Below, in pieces: positions 26,518 through 35,934 of a DNA stretch of 58,566 nt. Position 1 is the first letter of the stretch, and the number at the start of each line of letters is the position of its first letter. The notes under the pieces were generated by a model. It saw only the letters and a list, made by a program, of their open reading frames with translations, searched no databases and was not told the origin of the DNA. The DNA lies in contig SDNY01000005.1 of the NCBI GenBank assembly GCA_004524535.1, positions 1 through 58,566 on the forward strand. Direction: 5' to 3'. The position numbers were made by a program, and so were the translations under genes. The DNA comes from Promethearchaeota archaeon. GTDB taxonomy: Archaea; Asgardarchaeota; Lokiarchaeia; Sigyniarchaeales; SOKP01.

Positions 26518-27441
26518 ATGCCAGAAAAAGATTTAAATTTATGCACAGAATGTGGCAATAAAAATTTAATTTCAGATGATTCTCGAGGGGAAATCATTTG
26601 TAATAATTGTGGTTTAGTTATAACTCAAAAAAGAATAGATTCTGGTCCCGAATGGAGGGCATTTTCTTCTGAAGAAGCAAGTAGAAAAGTTAGAGTAGGT
26701 GCGCCAACAACTCTCACTTTACATGACAAAGGACTAAGTACAATGATTGGATGGAAAAATAAAGACGCATTTGGAAAAATTATTAGTCCAAAAATGAAGG
26801 CCGAAGTATATCGATTAAGAAAATGGCATGTTAGAACAAGAACAAATAAGTCTATTGATAGAAATTTGGCATATGCCATGAATGAATTAGATAGATTTTC
26901 TTCTCAATTGAATTTATCGAAAGATTTAAAAGAATCATCAGCTCATATTTATCGAAAAATGGCTAACAAGAATTTAATTAGAGGGAGATCTATTGAAGCA
27001 ATGTTAATTGCATCTATTTACGCAGCATGCAGATTGAATTTTATTCCTAAGACATTAGATGATTTTATAGAATTTGCATGTGTAGATAAAAAAAAAATTG
27101 CTCGCTGTTATAGATTAATTCTAAATGAGCTTAGAATAAATATTCAGGTATCTTCTCCAATAAATTTTATTCCAAGATTTTGTGCTGAATTAAATCTTTC
27201 CGGAAGTACGCAAAATAGGGCGGCAGAAATATTAAAGTTAGCCAATAAATTTCGTATTACTGCTGGAAAAGCTCCAACAGGTCTTGCAGGAGCGGCTTTA
27301 TATGTTGCTGCAATACAAGAGGGTGAACGCCGTACCCAAAAAGAAATTTCTATAACTGCGGGTGTAACTGAGGCTACTATTCGCAATCGCTACAAGGAAC
27401 TCGTTAACCAATTAAAATTACAATCTCAGATAATATCATAA
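26518..27441 (+). CDS. tfb: transcription initiation factor B (TFB/TFIIB)
   Basis: Recruits RNA polymerase to TBP-TATA. Zinc ribbon CTECGNKNLISDD...CNNCG (residues 9-32), B-finger region SGPEWRAFSSEEASRKVRVG, then two cyclin repeats (about 110-200 and 205-300) with TITAGVTEATIRNRYKEL as the second HTH that contacts BRE. Length 307 is normal. The upstream region (26440-26470) contains TTTAAATGTTTAAA, a plausible TATA element. Confidence 0.97.
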   Translation: MPEKDLNLCTECGNKNLISDDSRGEIICNNCGLVITQKRIDSGPEWRAFSSEEASRKVRVGAPTTLTLHDKGLSTMIGWKNKDAFGKIISPKMKAEVYRLRKWHVRTRTNKSIDRNLAYAMNELDRFSSQLNLSKDLKESSAHIYRKMANKNLIRGRSIEAMLIASIYAACRLNFIPKTLDDFIEFACVDKKKIARCYRLILNELRINIQVSSPINFIPRFCAELNLSGSTQNRAAEILKLANKFRITAGKAPTGLAGAALYVAAIQEGERRTQKEISITAGVTEATIRNRYKELVNQLKLQSQIIS

Positions 27442-27573
27442 CTCTTTTTATAATTCAAGGTTAAATTTAATTATTTAATTAGATGGTTAAAATTAAAAAT
27501 TTAAAGGATAAAATCAAAAAATTTAATTCTTTTTGAAGATTAAATATATCATTAGAAAAAGAAAATATTTGAT

Positions 27574-27732
27574 GTGATTATAATTAAGTATGTTTGTGCA
27601 AGAAAAACTTGCGGGAAAGAAGTGACCAAGAAAGAACTGAGCGCATTGCCAGGGATCAAATGTTCACATTGTGGATTCCGAATTCTTTATAAAAAACGCC
27701 CCGATATTATTAAAAGGATTAAAGTGCAATAA
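27574..27732 (+). CDS. rpoP: RNA polymerase subunit Rpo12 (RpoP)
   Basis: 52-residue zinc protein: YVCARKTCGKEVTKKE, GIKCSHCGFRILYKKRPD and a basic tail. The CxxCGxRILYKxRP segment is diagnostic for Rpo12/Rpb12. The annotated start is GTG at 27574. An alternative is ATT at 27583, which gives the family-like N-terminus (M)KYVCAR, with GTGAT then serving as Shine-Dalgarno, as in ftsZ. The first zinc half-site is CxxxxC instead of CxxC. Confidence 0.9.
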   Translation: MIIIKYVCARKTCGKEVTKKELSALPGIKCSHCGFRILYKKRPDIIKRIKVQ

Positions 27733-27791
27733 TTTCTGACTTTTTAAAATATTATATAAGAAATAAAAGAATAAAAGAAAATATAAAATTT

Positions 27792-28604
27792 TTAAATATA
27801 TAAAGACTTCCGTTTATCTTCAGCATTATCTACTACTTGGAAAGTATTGAGATCTTTTTCTATTTGTTCTCTTTTATTTTGAAGCTTTTTCGTAATATCT
27901 TCAATATTATCAAGGGAATATTTATTATTAATCGGTAAATCAAACGATTTCTTAATCATATCTAAAAGTGTAATAGATGCTCTTAAATCAGTAATATCTT
28001 CATTAATCATAGCAACATTATCTGTTTCTCCTAAAAAAACTAAACCATCAATCTTAAATCGTGCTTTTGCTAAGGTAGGAATTAAACCATTTGCACCTAT
28101 AATGACTCCTTTTTGAATTTTCTCGCAAGAGTTATTAATCAAGAATTTAGAAAGTAATTCACGATTTGTTGAAGTAATAAATATTTTCGGAACTTTAGAA
28201 TTGATATTTTGACCACTTACCGGAAAGGCCCCCAATGCAATTATTAATTTGACGCCGCATTGAGCTATAATTTTAGTAAGAAAATTAGAAATTTTATAAA
28301 TTCCCTTCGGAGTTAGAGATTGAGCATCGGCGGTTATTAATAGAATGTCTCTGACCTTATTTGGATCTTTCCAAATTAAAATTTCTGCTTTCGGGGCAGC
28401 TAATAGACTATCATCAACAATAGCACCTGCGGGATACTCATCAAAAATAATATCCATATAATTTTGGGCTTTTAATTGACCAATTAAGGAATCTAAAGCA
28501 AATTTGCCAACATCAGCTATACCAGGCATTCCTATAATACAAATAGGATTATGAAAATCTCTCTCTGAAAAATCTAAATGTTTAATTATCCTAATTCCAT
28601 CCAT
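27792..28604 (-). CDS. PAC2-family protein (proteasome assembly chaperone 2-like)
   Basis: 270 residues with the PAC2 opening NPICIIGMPGIADVGKFALDSLIGQL (about residues 20-45), a DDSLLAAPKAEILIW strand, ADAQSLTPKGIYKISNFL, LIIALGAFPV and GANGLIPTLAKARFKIDGLVFLGET. Archaeal PAC2 proteins are thought to aid proteasome or related assemblies. The C-terminal ~50 residues are a charged helix. Convergent with rpoP. Confidence 0.9.
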   Translation of the reverse strand: MDGIRIIKHLDFSERDFHNPICIIGMPGIADVGKFALDSLIGQLKAQNYMDIIFDEYPAGAIVDDSLLAAPKAEILIWKDPNKVRDILLITADAQSLTPKGIYKISNFLTKIIAQCGVKLIIALGAFPVSGQNINSKVPKIFITSTNRELLSKFLINNSCEKIQKGVIIGANGLIPTLAKARFKIDGLVFLGETDNVAMINEDITDLRASITLLDMIKKSFDLPINNKYSLDNIEDITKKLQNKREQIEKDLNTFQVVDNAEDKRKSLYI

Positions 28605-28797
28605 AATCTATACCTTCATATTTAAAAAATAGTTTTTCGGTATAGAATTAGATTTATTTTTTTTACTTAATAAAACAAATGTTATCTATATAGACATAAG
28701 AATTATCGATTTATTATTGTATTGAGCAATATTTAGATAATATTGATAATAATTTAACATTGATAAAAATAGAAATGTAATCTTCATTTGAAAGATA

Positions 28798-29409
28798 ATG
28801 AAATATATTTGTCAAAAGTGTGGAACTTGTTGCCACGAAGTAGAAGGGAAAGAGCTTGGATATATAAAAAGAATACCTTTATATCCTGAAGAAGTAGATA
28901 GATTGATAAATATAGCAAAAGAGAGAGAGATAACATTCAGAGTAATCGAGGATTTAGTGTTTCCTGATATTGATAATAAAAAAATCTATGTTGTGACATA
29001 TAGGATCTTGTTAGATAACGAAAATCAATGCTGCCCGTTTTATAGCAATGATAAAGGATGTTCTATTCAAAATATTAAACCCTTAGCATGTCAAGCTTAT
29101 CCACTAGCTTTAAAACATATCGATGCCTTTAATTTTCAAATATCAATTGATCCGTTATGTAATTTCGTAGTTGATGAATATGAAGACCTAAAAAAATCAG
29201 ATTTAGAGAAATTAAAAGAAATATTTGTGTACGAATATCCAAAAGCAGAAAAATTTTATCGAAAAAACAAAAAGCTGATGTTTAAAATTAGGCAATTGGA
29301 ATTTGAAAAAAAAATCAAGATTACCAGAGATATTTCAATTGACGATTTTAATAAAGCATTAAAGGAATGGGATAGAAAAGAAATTAAAGTTGGAAAAGAG
29401 AAGAGTTAG
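28798..29409 (+). CDS. YkgJ-type Cys-cluster (Zn/Fe-chelating) protein
   Basis: 203 residues. The metal motif CQKCGTCCHEVEG (residues 4-16) pairs with CCPFYSNDKGCSIQNIKPLACQAYPL (about 79-104), the eight-Cys pattern of the CxxCxxCC family. Function is unknown; a role as metal-cluster carrier or oxidoreductase is often proposed. It overlaps the next gene by 20 nt, so the two are translationally coupled. Confidence 0.88.
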   Translation: MKYICQKCGTCCHEVEGKELGYIKRIPLYPEEVDRLINIAKEREITFRVIEDLVFPDIDNKKIYVVTYRILLDNENQCCPFYSNDKGCSIQNIKPLACQAYPLALKHIDAFNFQISIDPLCNFVVDEYEDLKKSDLEKLKEIFVYEYPKAEKFYRKNKKLMFKIRQLEFEKKIKITRDISIDDFNKALKEWDRKEIKVGKEKS

Positions 29410-30049
29410 GATTACAAACAAATTTATATCATTATTATCGGGAGGATTGGACAGTCCAATTGCAGCTTATTTAATGATTAAAAAAAGTTATACACCTGTT
29501 TTTTTAACGTTTCTGACCTCTGATGATGAAGAATATACTTTAAAAAAAAAAGTAATTAAAATAGTTCAAACTTTAGTTAAATATGCAAAAACTAATATAA
29601 AGACATATTTCATTAACCATGATCCTAATTTAGAGATATTTAAAAAAACTTGTGAACGAAAATTAACATGTATATTATGTAAAAGATTAATGATCAGAAT
29701 AGCAAAAGAAATTGGTAAAATAGAAAAAACTAATATCATAGTGACTGGAGATATATTAGGAGAACAAGCTAGTCAGACGCTTGATAATCTTTTTGCATAT
29801 AATGACCTTTTAGAAAATTTTGTTCTTCTTAGACCTCTTATTGGACAAGATAAACTTGATATAATTAAATTGAATGAAAAAATTGGATTATATGAAATAA
29901 CATCTCAAGGTTCTGCTGGATGTCAATTTAATCCTCAATTTCCAGAGACGCACGCCAAACCTAATGAAATTAAAGGAGAAGAATTGCTTATTAATTACGA
30001 TGATCTTATCAAAAAATCAATAGAAAAAGCTGAGATTTTATTCTTTTAA
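29390..30049 (+). CDS. ThiI-like PP-loop ATP pyrophosphatase without THUMP domain
   Basis: 219 residues starting at a TTG inside the preceding gene. The PP-loop LLSGGLDSPIAAYLM (about residues 15-29), CILCKRLM and GDILGEQASQTLDNL are typical for the catalytic core of ThiI (tRNA 4-thiouridine synthase). The N-terminal ferredoxin-like and THUMP domains, and the C-terminal rhodanese, are absent. It could therefore modify tRNA with a separate RNA-binding partner or work on another substrate. Convergent overlap with the SWIM gene is 12 nt. Confidence 0.85.
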   Translation: MEKRRVRITNKFISLLSGGLDSPIAAYLMIKKSYTPVFLTFLTSDDEEYTLKKKVIKIVQTLVKYAKTNIKTYFINHDPNLEIFKKTCERKLTCILCKRLMIRIAKEIGKIEKTNIIVTGDILGEQASQTLDNLFAYNDLLENFVLLRPLIGQDKLDIIKLNEKIGLYEITSQGSAGCQFNPQFPETHAKPNEIKGEELLINYDDLIKKSIEKAEILFF

Positions 30050-30430
30050 CTTTAATTCTTGAATAAATTTTTTAAACTCAATATCTTTAATTTCAATTTC
30101 ATGATAATTATTTAAAGCTTCACATATAGTTTGGGCTAATAGATGTTTACAAAATATTCTTTTTTTTTTAACTACAACATTTTTATAGAAATCTTGACAA
30201 GAACAATACAATTTAGGATATATTAAGTATTCATCATTTTCTCCCATAGCAGTCCATACAGTTCTATTTGATGGTTTATAAATATTTTTTTTAATGCCTC
30301 TTTTTATAACTTCTAAAGCATCTTGAGATTTGTTTGGAAAAATGGTTTCTAAATATTTTATTAAATCTTTATTAATTATTCCACTTTCCTTCACGCGCTT
30401 ATAAACATATAATAGTAAATCTTTTGACAT
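30038..30430 (-). CDS. SWIM zinc-finger protein
   Basis: 130 residues. The SWIM motif CxCx(n)CxH appears as LYCSCQDFYKNVVVKKKRIF followed by CKHLLAQTICEAL (about residues 73-105). The N-terminal ~60 residues are helical and contain KSQDALEVIKRGIKK. SWIM proteins bind nucleic acid or partner proteins and often accompany recombination factors; no such gene adjoins here. Confidence 0.82.
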   Translation of the reverse strand: MSKDLLLYVYKRVKESGIINKDLIKYLETIFPNKSQDALEVIKRGIKKNIYKPSNRTVWTAMGENDEYLIYPKLYCSCQDFYKNVVVKKKRIFCKHLLAQTICEALNNYHEIEIKDIEFKKFIQELKLKE

Positions 30431-30479
30431 TTGAATTAAATAATAAAATTATAATATAAAAATATAAAGGATTAATCTT

Positions 30480-31784
30480 TTGAATAATATTTTATATTTT
30501 CCTACAAGGTATTTTCCAGCAATTTCAGGAGCAGAGTTCTATTTACAAAGAATGGCAGAGATACTTACTTCAAGATATAATTATATCATAGACATTTACA
30601 CCTCGAATGCCGTGGATTTTAAAGCATTAAGGGATCCTCAGGGAAAAATTATAGCAAACAATGAAAAGTATTATAACACAGTGAATAATTTAAAAATTCA
30701 TAGATTTTCAGCAAATTATCATTTGCCATTAAACGAAAAAATAATATTCATCAAAAATCTTGAAGAATTTAAACATATAAACATCTCCGATGAATGTTTA
30801 CAAAAATTTGTTGAAAATGGACCATTTCTTCCAGATTTAATAAATTTTTTTTTAAGAACTCAAAAGCAGTATTACAAGCTTATACATTCTACATTTTTTC
30901 CTTATTTTAATCTTTTAATTAGCTTAATTGTTGGAAGAAATTTTGGAATCCCTACAGTCTGTACACCCTTTTTCCATTTTTCAAATCCCAGATATTTAGA
31001 TAAACCTTTAATTGACATACTTAAAAATTTTGATCTTCTAATCGCTTGTACAAACATAGAAAAAAAGGTATTAAGTAAAACTTATGGGATCCCTGAAAAA
31101 AAAATTGAAGTCATACCTATGGGAGTCGATTATAAAATATTTGATAATATTCATAACACAAAATTAAACGAATTTTATTTTAAAGAGAAATTCTTTAAGG
31201 AAAAAGAAAAAAAATACAAAATGGTTTTATTTTGTGGTTATAAAAACTTTGAAAAAGGGGCAATATCTATTTTAAAATCAATCCCTTTTGTCCTAAGGAA
31301 GTTTAAAAAAGTCTATTTTGTTTTTATTGGTCCTTCTACAATTGCATTCAATAGAGAATTATCAAAAATTCATAAATTAACTAATGCTAAAATTATCAAT
31401 TTTACACCAGATAATCTTACAGGATACTATGATATAAAGAAAATGACCGCATTTAATGAAACTAACGTATATTTAATGCCAAGCCGTAGTGATGCATTTG
31501 GTATTGCTTTTTTGGAAGCTTGGGCAGCAGAAAAACCTGTAATTGGCGCTAATTCTGGTGCAACGCCAGAAGTAATAAAAAATAATATTGATGGTTTCCT
31601 AGTGAAATTTAACGACCCAATTGATATTGCCGAAAAAGTAGTGAAGCTCCTTAAAAATAAAAAATTGAGAAGAAGATTTGGTCTAGCTGGTAAATTAAAA
31701 GTTTTTAAGAATTATACCTGGGATATTGTTGCTGTAAAAACTCATAAAATATATCAAGATTTAATACATGGATATGAGAAATAA
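30480..31784 (+). CDS. glycosyltransferase family 4 protein
   Basis: 434 residues, GT-B fold. N-terminal donor-type features: YFPTRYFPAISGAEFYLQRM (about residues 6-25). Mid-protein hinge VIPMGVDYKIF (about 208-218). C-terminal nucleotide-sugar site: LMPSRSDAFGIAFLEAWAAEKPVIGANSGATPEVI (about 333-367, EX7E). The start is TTG. Its stop abuts the next gene's ATG (zero spacing), so the two form an operon. It probably glycosylates lipid or cell-surface material. Confidence 0.9.
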   Translation: MNNILYFPTRYFPAISGAEFYLQRMAEILTSRYNYIIDIYTSNAVDFKALRDPQGKIIANNEKYYNTVNNLKIHRFSANYHLPLNEKIIFIKNLEEFKHINISDECLQKFVENGPFLPDLINFFLRTQKQYYKLIHSTFFPYFNLLISLIVGRNFGIPTVCTPFFHFSNPRYLDKPLIDILKNFDLLIACTNIEKKVLSKTYGIPEKKIEVIPMGVDYKIFDNIHNTKLNEFYFKEKFFKEKEKKYKMVLFCGYKNFEKGAISILKSIPFVLRKFKKVYFVFIGPSTIAFNRELSKIHKLTNAKIINFTPDNLTGYYDIKKMTAFNETNVYLMPSRSDAFGIAFLEAWAAEKPVIGANSGATPEVIKNNIDGFLVKFNDPIDIAEKVVKLLKNKKLRRRFGLAGKLKVFKNYTWDIVAVKTHKIYQDLIHGYEK

Positions 31785-33011
31785 ATGAAAATAATTGCTG
31801 GAAATCCTTATTTAAGAAAAGAAGCTGGTAAAGTTTTAATTGATTTAGTGCCTATTGACGATTTTTTAGGAAAATTCGAAACTCCTATTATGATTTTTCT
31901 AGAAAATAAGATAAGAGAAAATCTTTCCGTATTTAAAGATGTTTTTAATTCAATATTTAATAATAAGGAATTTCAAACCTTTTATTCATTAAAAGCAAAT
32001 TATCTCCCCGATATTTGTAAGATTATAAATTCTGAGAGAATTGGAGCTCAAATCGTAGGATTACCAGAACTCAAATTAGCATTAAAAGTTGGTTTTCCTG
32101 CAAATAAAATTATCGTGGGAGGACCATATTTGCCAAAAGATCTTATCGAAAAAAGTATCGAAAGGCAAGTAAAAGAAATTATTGTATATAACTTAAACGA
32201 TTTAGAACACATTAATTCAATTGCTCAAAAATTTGACATAATTCAAGATATCTGTCTAAGAGTAAATTCCAACAAATATAATAGCAAATTGGGTGTTATA
32301 TTAGATAGAAAAAGCCTAAAAATGTTAAGTAATTTAATTAATAAACATAGAAATATAAGAATTACAACTGTTTTATCTCATTATTCTAGTCAAATGAATG
32401 ATTTTGATCAGTACGAGAAAAATATTCAAGCTATTGCAGAAAATATAAAAAATCTGTCAAAAATAAATGTTAAGTGTGAAAACATAAACATGGGAGGAGG
32501 ATTCCCAGAAGCTACTGTGATGCCAAAAAATCGTTTGGAAAATATCGCCATTAATATAAAATCTACAATTGATAATCTGGGTATTGATTATAAAAGTATT
32601 TATTTTGAACCTGGTAGATACATTGTTGGAGATACTGGTTTATTTTTGACTAAGATTATAAAAGTTAGCGAAGATCGGTGGATTTTTTTAAATATTGGAA
32701 ATCATATATGCCCTAAATTTGCAAGATGCTCATTAAGATTTTATAACATATCCCAAATTAATGAACCACACAAATATAAAACATCCATTGCTGGAATTAT
32801 TCCTACTGATCAAGATGTTTTAGCAAAAAATTATTTTTTTACAGAAAATTTAATTGAAGAAGATGTCGTTCTGGTCTCTAATATTGGAGCGTACACTTTA
32901 ACTTTTTCAAATCGATTCCCTTATTCATTGCCTAAGATATTTCTTGTTAAAGGCAATAATTTTAGACAAATTTTTGATCCCTCTATAGACCATGATATTT
33001 CTATTATTTGA
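31785..33011 (+). CDS. PLP-dependent decarboxylase, fold type III (LysA/ODC-like)
   Basis: 408 residues. The PLP lysine is in TFYSLKANYLPDI (Lys about residue 69). Barrel motifs follow: LSHYSSQM, NMGGGFPEA (about 240-248) and YFEPGRYIVGDTG (about 285-297). Family members decarboxylate diaminopimelate, ornithine or carboxynorspermidine, or racemise amino acids. Coupling to a glycosyltransferase suggests a surface or secondary metabolite, but the substrate is not assigned. Confidence 0.85.
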   Translation: MKIIAGNPYLRKEAGKVLIDLVPIDDFLGKFETPIMIFLENKIRENLSVFKDVFNSIFNNKEFQTFYSLKANYLPDICKIINSERIGAQIVGLPELKLALKVGFPANKIIVGGPYLPKDLIEKSIERQVKEIIVYNLNDLEHINSIAQKFDIIQDICLRVNSNKYNSKLGVILDRKSLKMLSNLINKHRNIRITTVLSHYSSQMNDFDQYEKNIQAIAENIKNLSKINVKCENINMGGGFPEATVMPKNRLENIAINIKSTIDNLGIDYKSIYFEPGRYIVGDTGLFLTKIIKVSEDRWIFLNIGNHICPKFARCSLRFYNISQINEPHKYKTSIAGIIPTDQDVLAKNYFFTENLIEEDVVLVSNIGAYTLTFSNRFPYSLPKIFLVKGNNFRQIFDPSIDHDISII

Positions 33012-33122
33012 AATTCGGTACTTTAACCATTATTAAAGTAATACGCGAATATTACTGTAATATTAATTTCTAATTTTTGTCTTTTTTTATAACATTAAAT
33101 TAAAATATTTAGGTGATTAAGG

Positions 33123-34241
33123 ATAGAAAGCTTCATTAGAACTGCCCGAAAAAGAGAGACACTCCATTCAAGAAGAGAGAATTTAGGCTATGCAAACATT
33201 AAAATTGTAGGTTGTGGAGGTGCTGGAAATAATACAATTGATAGATTAATGAAGATCGGAATTCAAGGAGCTAAATGTGTTGCCATAAATACCGATCAAC
33301 AACATCTTGATATGATAGATTCCCATATAAAAATATTAATTGGCAGGAATTTGACAAGAGGTCTTGGAGCAGGAGGAAATCCTGAGATAGGGAAAGCTGC
33401 GGCAGAAGAATCACGAGAAGAGTTGACTAAAATTTTAAGAGAAACAGATTTAGTATTTATCACTTGTGGCGAAGGTGGTGGAACAGGTACTGGAAGCGCT
33501 CCCATTGTTGCTGAAATAGCAAAACTAGAAGGCGCAATAGTAGTAGGCGTAGTAACCATTCCATTTGAAACCGAAATTGGTCGAATTACGAAAGCAAAAG
33601 AAGGATTAAACTTATTGAAACAATATGCTGATACATTAGTCGTAATAGATAATAATCGTTTATTAGAAATTGCTCCAAATTTACCAATTTTAGAAGCTTT
33701 TAGTGTATCTGACGAAGTTTTAGCGAGTATGGTAAAGGGTATTACTGAAACTATTTCATTGCCATCTTTAATTAATTTAGACTTTGCTGATGTTAGAACC
33801 ATCTTAAGTACTGGTGGTGTCGCTATCGTCGGAGTTGGTGAAAGTAATGGTACAGAAAATCGTGTAGACGAAGCTATTGATGATGCTCTTAATTTACCAT
33901 TATTAGATGTATCAATCAATGGTGCTAAAGGAGCATTAATACATGTTTGTGGAGGAAATGATATGACATTGGCAGAGGCTAATTCGGTAGCAAGAAGAAT
34001 ATATGAAAAAATGGATGTTAATGACTCCATGGTAATTTGGGGAGCACGGGTTTCCGATGAATTCAATGGTTATTTAAGAGTCATGTTATTAATAACTGGA
34101 ATATCATCACCACAAATTTTCGGTATTAACTCTGAGAACGTATCAAATTTCAATTCAAATCTGCCAGGAAATAAGACTGAACTTAATTCAACAAAATTAT
34201 CTGATGACATATTTGACATTCGCGAAATCACTTTCGATTAA
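33123..34241 (+). CDS. ftsZ: cell-division GTPase FtsZ, apparent ATA start
   Basis: Tubulin-family GTPase forming the division ring. The conserved N-terminus ANIKIVGCGGAGNNTIDRL is in frame but upstream of the first ATG (33249). Extending back gives ESFIRTARKRETLHSRREN, and the frame closes at TGA (33114-33116) with no ATG, GTG or TTG. ATA at 33123 follows an AGGTGAT Shine-Dalgarno by 5 nt and gives (M)ESFIRTA, a natural FtsZ beginning. Tubulin signature GGGTGTGSAP (about residue 119), NNRLLEIAPNLP and the T7 loop NLDFADVRT are intact; 372 residues. Confidence 0.93.
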   Translation: MESFIRTARKRETLHSRRENLGYANIKIVGCGGAGNNTIDRLMKIGIQGAKCVAINTDQQHLDMIDSHIKILIGRNLTRGLGAGGNPEIGKAAAEESREELTKILRETDLVFITCGEGGGTGTGSAPIVAEIAKLEGAIVVGVVTIPFETEIGRITKAKEGLNLLKQYADTLVVIDNNRLLEIAPNLPILEAFSVSDEVLASMVKGITETISLPSLINLDFADVRTILSTGGVAIVGVGESNGTENRVDEAIDDALNLPLLDVSINGAKGALIHVCGGNDMTLAEANSVARRIYEKMDVNDSMVIWGARVSDEFNGYLRVMLLITGISSPQIFGINSENVSNFNSNLPGNKTELNSTKLSDDIFDIREITFD

Positions 34242-34290
34242 CTTGATAAAAATTTGTTGATTTTTTATACTTTTTTATCAATTAAGCTAT

Positions 34291-34656
34291 ATGGAAAATA
34301 AATATTCTCTTGAAACTCAAGTTGAAATTGAAAATATTTTAAAAGAATTTCAGTTTAAAAACTTATTTTACATAAAATATGAGTTTTTTTTTGATGGATG
34401 GGCAATATTTTTGAAAGAAAAAGCACTTTATCCTCGCAGTATTATAGTTTTTAAATCTTATACCAAGGACTCTTTCACTATTAAAAGCTTTGAGATTTCT
34501 CTTGATACTCATAAAGAGGAAAAATATAAACAAATATATGTTGTAGAGGATATTTTAAATATTGCTGATTTAAGAAAAGAATTAAATGAGATTATCTATG
34601 GAAAGGATTTAATAAATTATACATCTAAAAAATATTATAATTATTTTGATAAATAA
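34291..34656 (+). CDS. cassette gene A, copy 1 (unknown, 121 residues)
   Basis: Soluble protein of unknown family starting MENKYSLETQVEIENILKEF; core KYEFFFDGWAIFLKEKALYP, then RSIIVFKSYTKDSFTIKSFE. It is nearly identical to copies at 35521 (decayed start) and 36873. In this unit it is followed 53 nt later by membrane gene B. The A-B pair probably works together, since the pair was duplicated as a unit. Confidence 0.7.
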   Translation: MENKYSLETQVEIENILKEFQFKNLFYIKYEFFFDGWAIFLKEKALYPRSIIVFKSYTKDSFTIKSFEISLDTHKEEKYKQIYVVEDILNIADLRKELNEIIYGKDLINYTSKKYYNYFDK

Positions 34657-34709
34657 ATGTTAAAATTCAGGTTTGTAAAATTGTCTGAATTTTTTTGATT
34701 TGAAGATAA

Positions 34710-35432
34710 ATGAACGTAATTAAAAAAAATGAAGATTATGTTATTTTAAAACTTCATTGGTTTGAAAAATATTATGGATATATCCTAATGTTTTTATCTG
34801 TTTTTCTACCAGAAGTTATTTTTTTTCTTATATTAGGGTTTTTCTTAAAAAAAAATCTATTTTATATTTTCTTAATGGGTTCTTTAATACTATTACAATT
34901 ATTTCTCATTTTTTCTTATAAATATTTTATAGAAATAAATTTTGAAAAAGAACAAGTATTCACTTATGTAAAAATTCTTGGAATAAAAATAGATTTAATT
35001 AACTGTTCAATTTATGATATAAGTTCATTGGTCTCAGTTTTAGAAATTTCAAGGCAAGGAATAATTTGTAAAATTAGTATGCAGACTAAAGCGGGTATTT
35101 TAAGCTATGTAAAAAAACCTTTATTAAAATTAGCAAGTTTAAGTAGGAGGTCTCGTAAATTTTATGAGTATTATATCGATTTTTACAACATTTTAATTGT
35201 AAAAGTGTTAAAAGAGAAAGGATACAATATTAGATCAAATTTAATAAATCTTCAATCTTTATTAATTGATGTAAATTTTGATAATCTGAAGAAATTATCG
35301 AAAGAACATTCCAGTTCAAAGCAATTTCCCTTAGATGTACTTGTTTGTTTTCATATTTTTTTTTCGATCACAATCTGGATATTTTTTATAATTTTAATTA
35401 TTATAAAATATTTATCGATCTTATTTCTTTAA
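34710..35432 (+). CDS. cassette gene B, copy 1 (membrane protein)
   Basis: 240 residues. Two N-terminal transmembrane helices (about 24-46 and 52-72), a cytosolic strand-rich middle (FIEINFEKEQVFTYVKILGI through YVKKPLLKL; bacterial PH-like in pattern, tentative), and a C-terminal helix (about 213-238). Copy 2 at 35935 is about 80% identical by eye; the N-terminal and C-terminal membrane parts differ most while the middle is conserved. Confidence 0.7.
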   Translation: MNVIKKNEDYVILKLHWFEKYYGYILMFLSVFLPEVIFFLILGFFLKKNLFYIFLMGSLILLQLFLIFSYKYFIEINFEKEQVFTYVKILGIKIDLINCSIYDISSLVSVLEISRQGIICKISMQTKAGILSYVKKPLLKLASLSRRSRKFYEYYIDFYNILIVKVLKEKGYNIRSNLINLQSLLIDVNFDNLKKLSKEHSSSKQFPLDVLVCFHIFFSITIWIFFIILIIIKYLSILFL

Positions 35433-35520
35433 TTTGATAACCTCGCAAAAGTATTTTAATTAATATTTTAATTTCGCTTTTATATTTAACTCAAGACTAT
35501 TTTACAGTAAATGCTAAAAG

Positions 35521-35881
35521 AAATAAATATTCTCTTGAAACTCAAGTTGAAATTGAAAATATTTTAAAAGAATTTCAATTTAAAAACTTATTTTACATAA
35601 AATATGAGTTTTTTTTTGATGGATGGGCAATATTTTTGAAAGAAAAAGCACTTTATCCTCGTAGTATTATAATTTTTAAATCTTATACCAAGGACTCTTT
35701 CACTATTAAAAGCTTTGAGATTTATCTTGATAATCATAAAGAGGAAAAATATAAACAAATATATGTTGTAGAGGATCTTTTAAATATTGCTGATTTAATA
35801 AAAGAATTAAATGAGATTATCTATGGAAAGGATTTAATAAATTATACAAATAAAAAATATTATAATTATTTTGATAAATAA
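35521..35881 (+). pseudogene. cassette gene A, copy 2, start codon lost
   Basis: Identical in frame to copy 1 from NKYSLETQVEIENILKEF onward, but the region corresponding to the ATG reads AAAAGAAATAAATATTC with no in-frame ATG/GTG/TTG; the nearby ATG (35511) is out of frame. A TTG at 35636 could start an 81-residue fragment. Body and stop codon are intact, so loss appears recent, or a non-standard start is used as in ftsZ. Confidence 0.6.
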
Positions 35882-35934
35882 ATGTTAAAATTCAGGTTTG
35901 TAAAATTGTCTGAATTTTTTTGATTTGAAGATAA

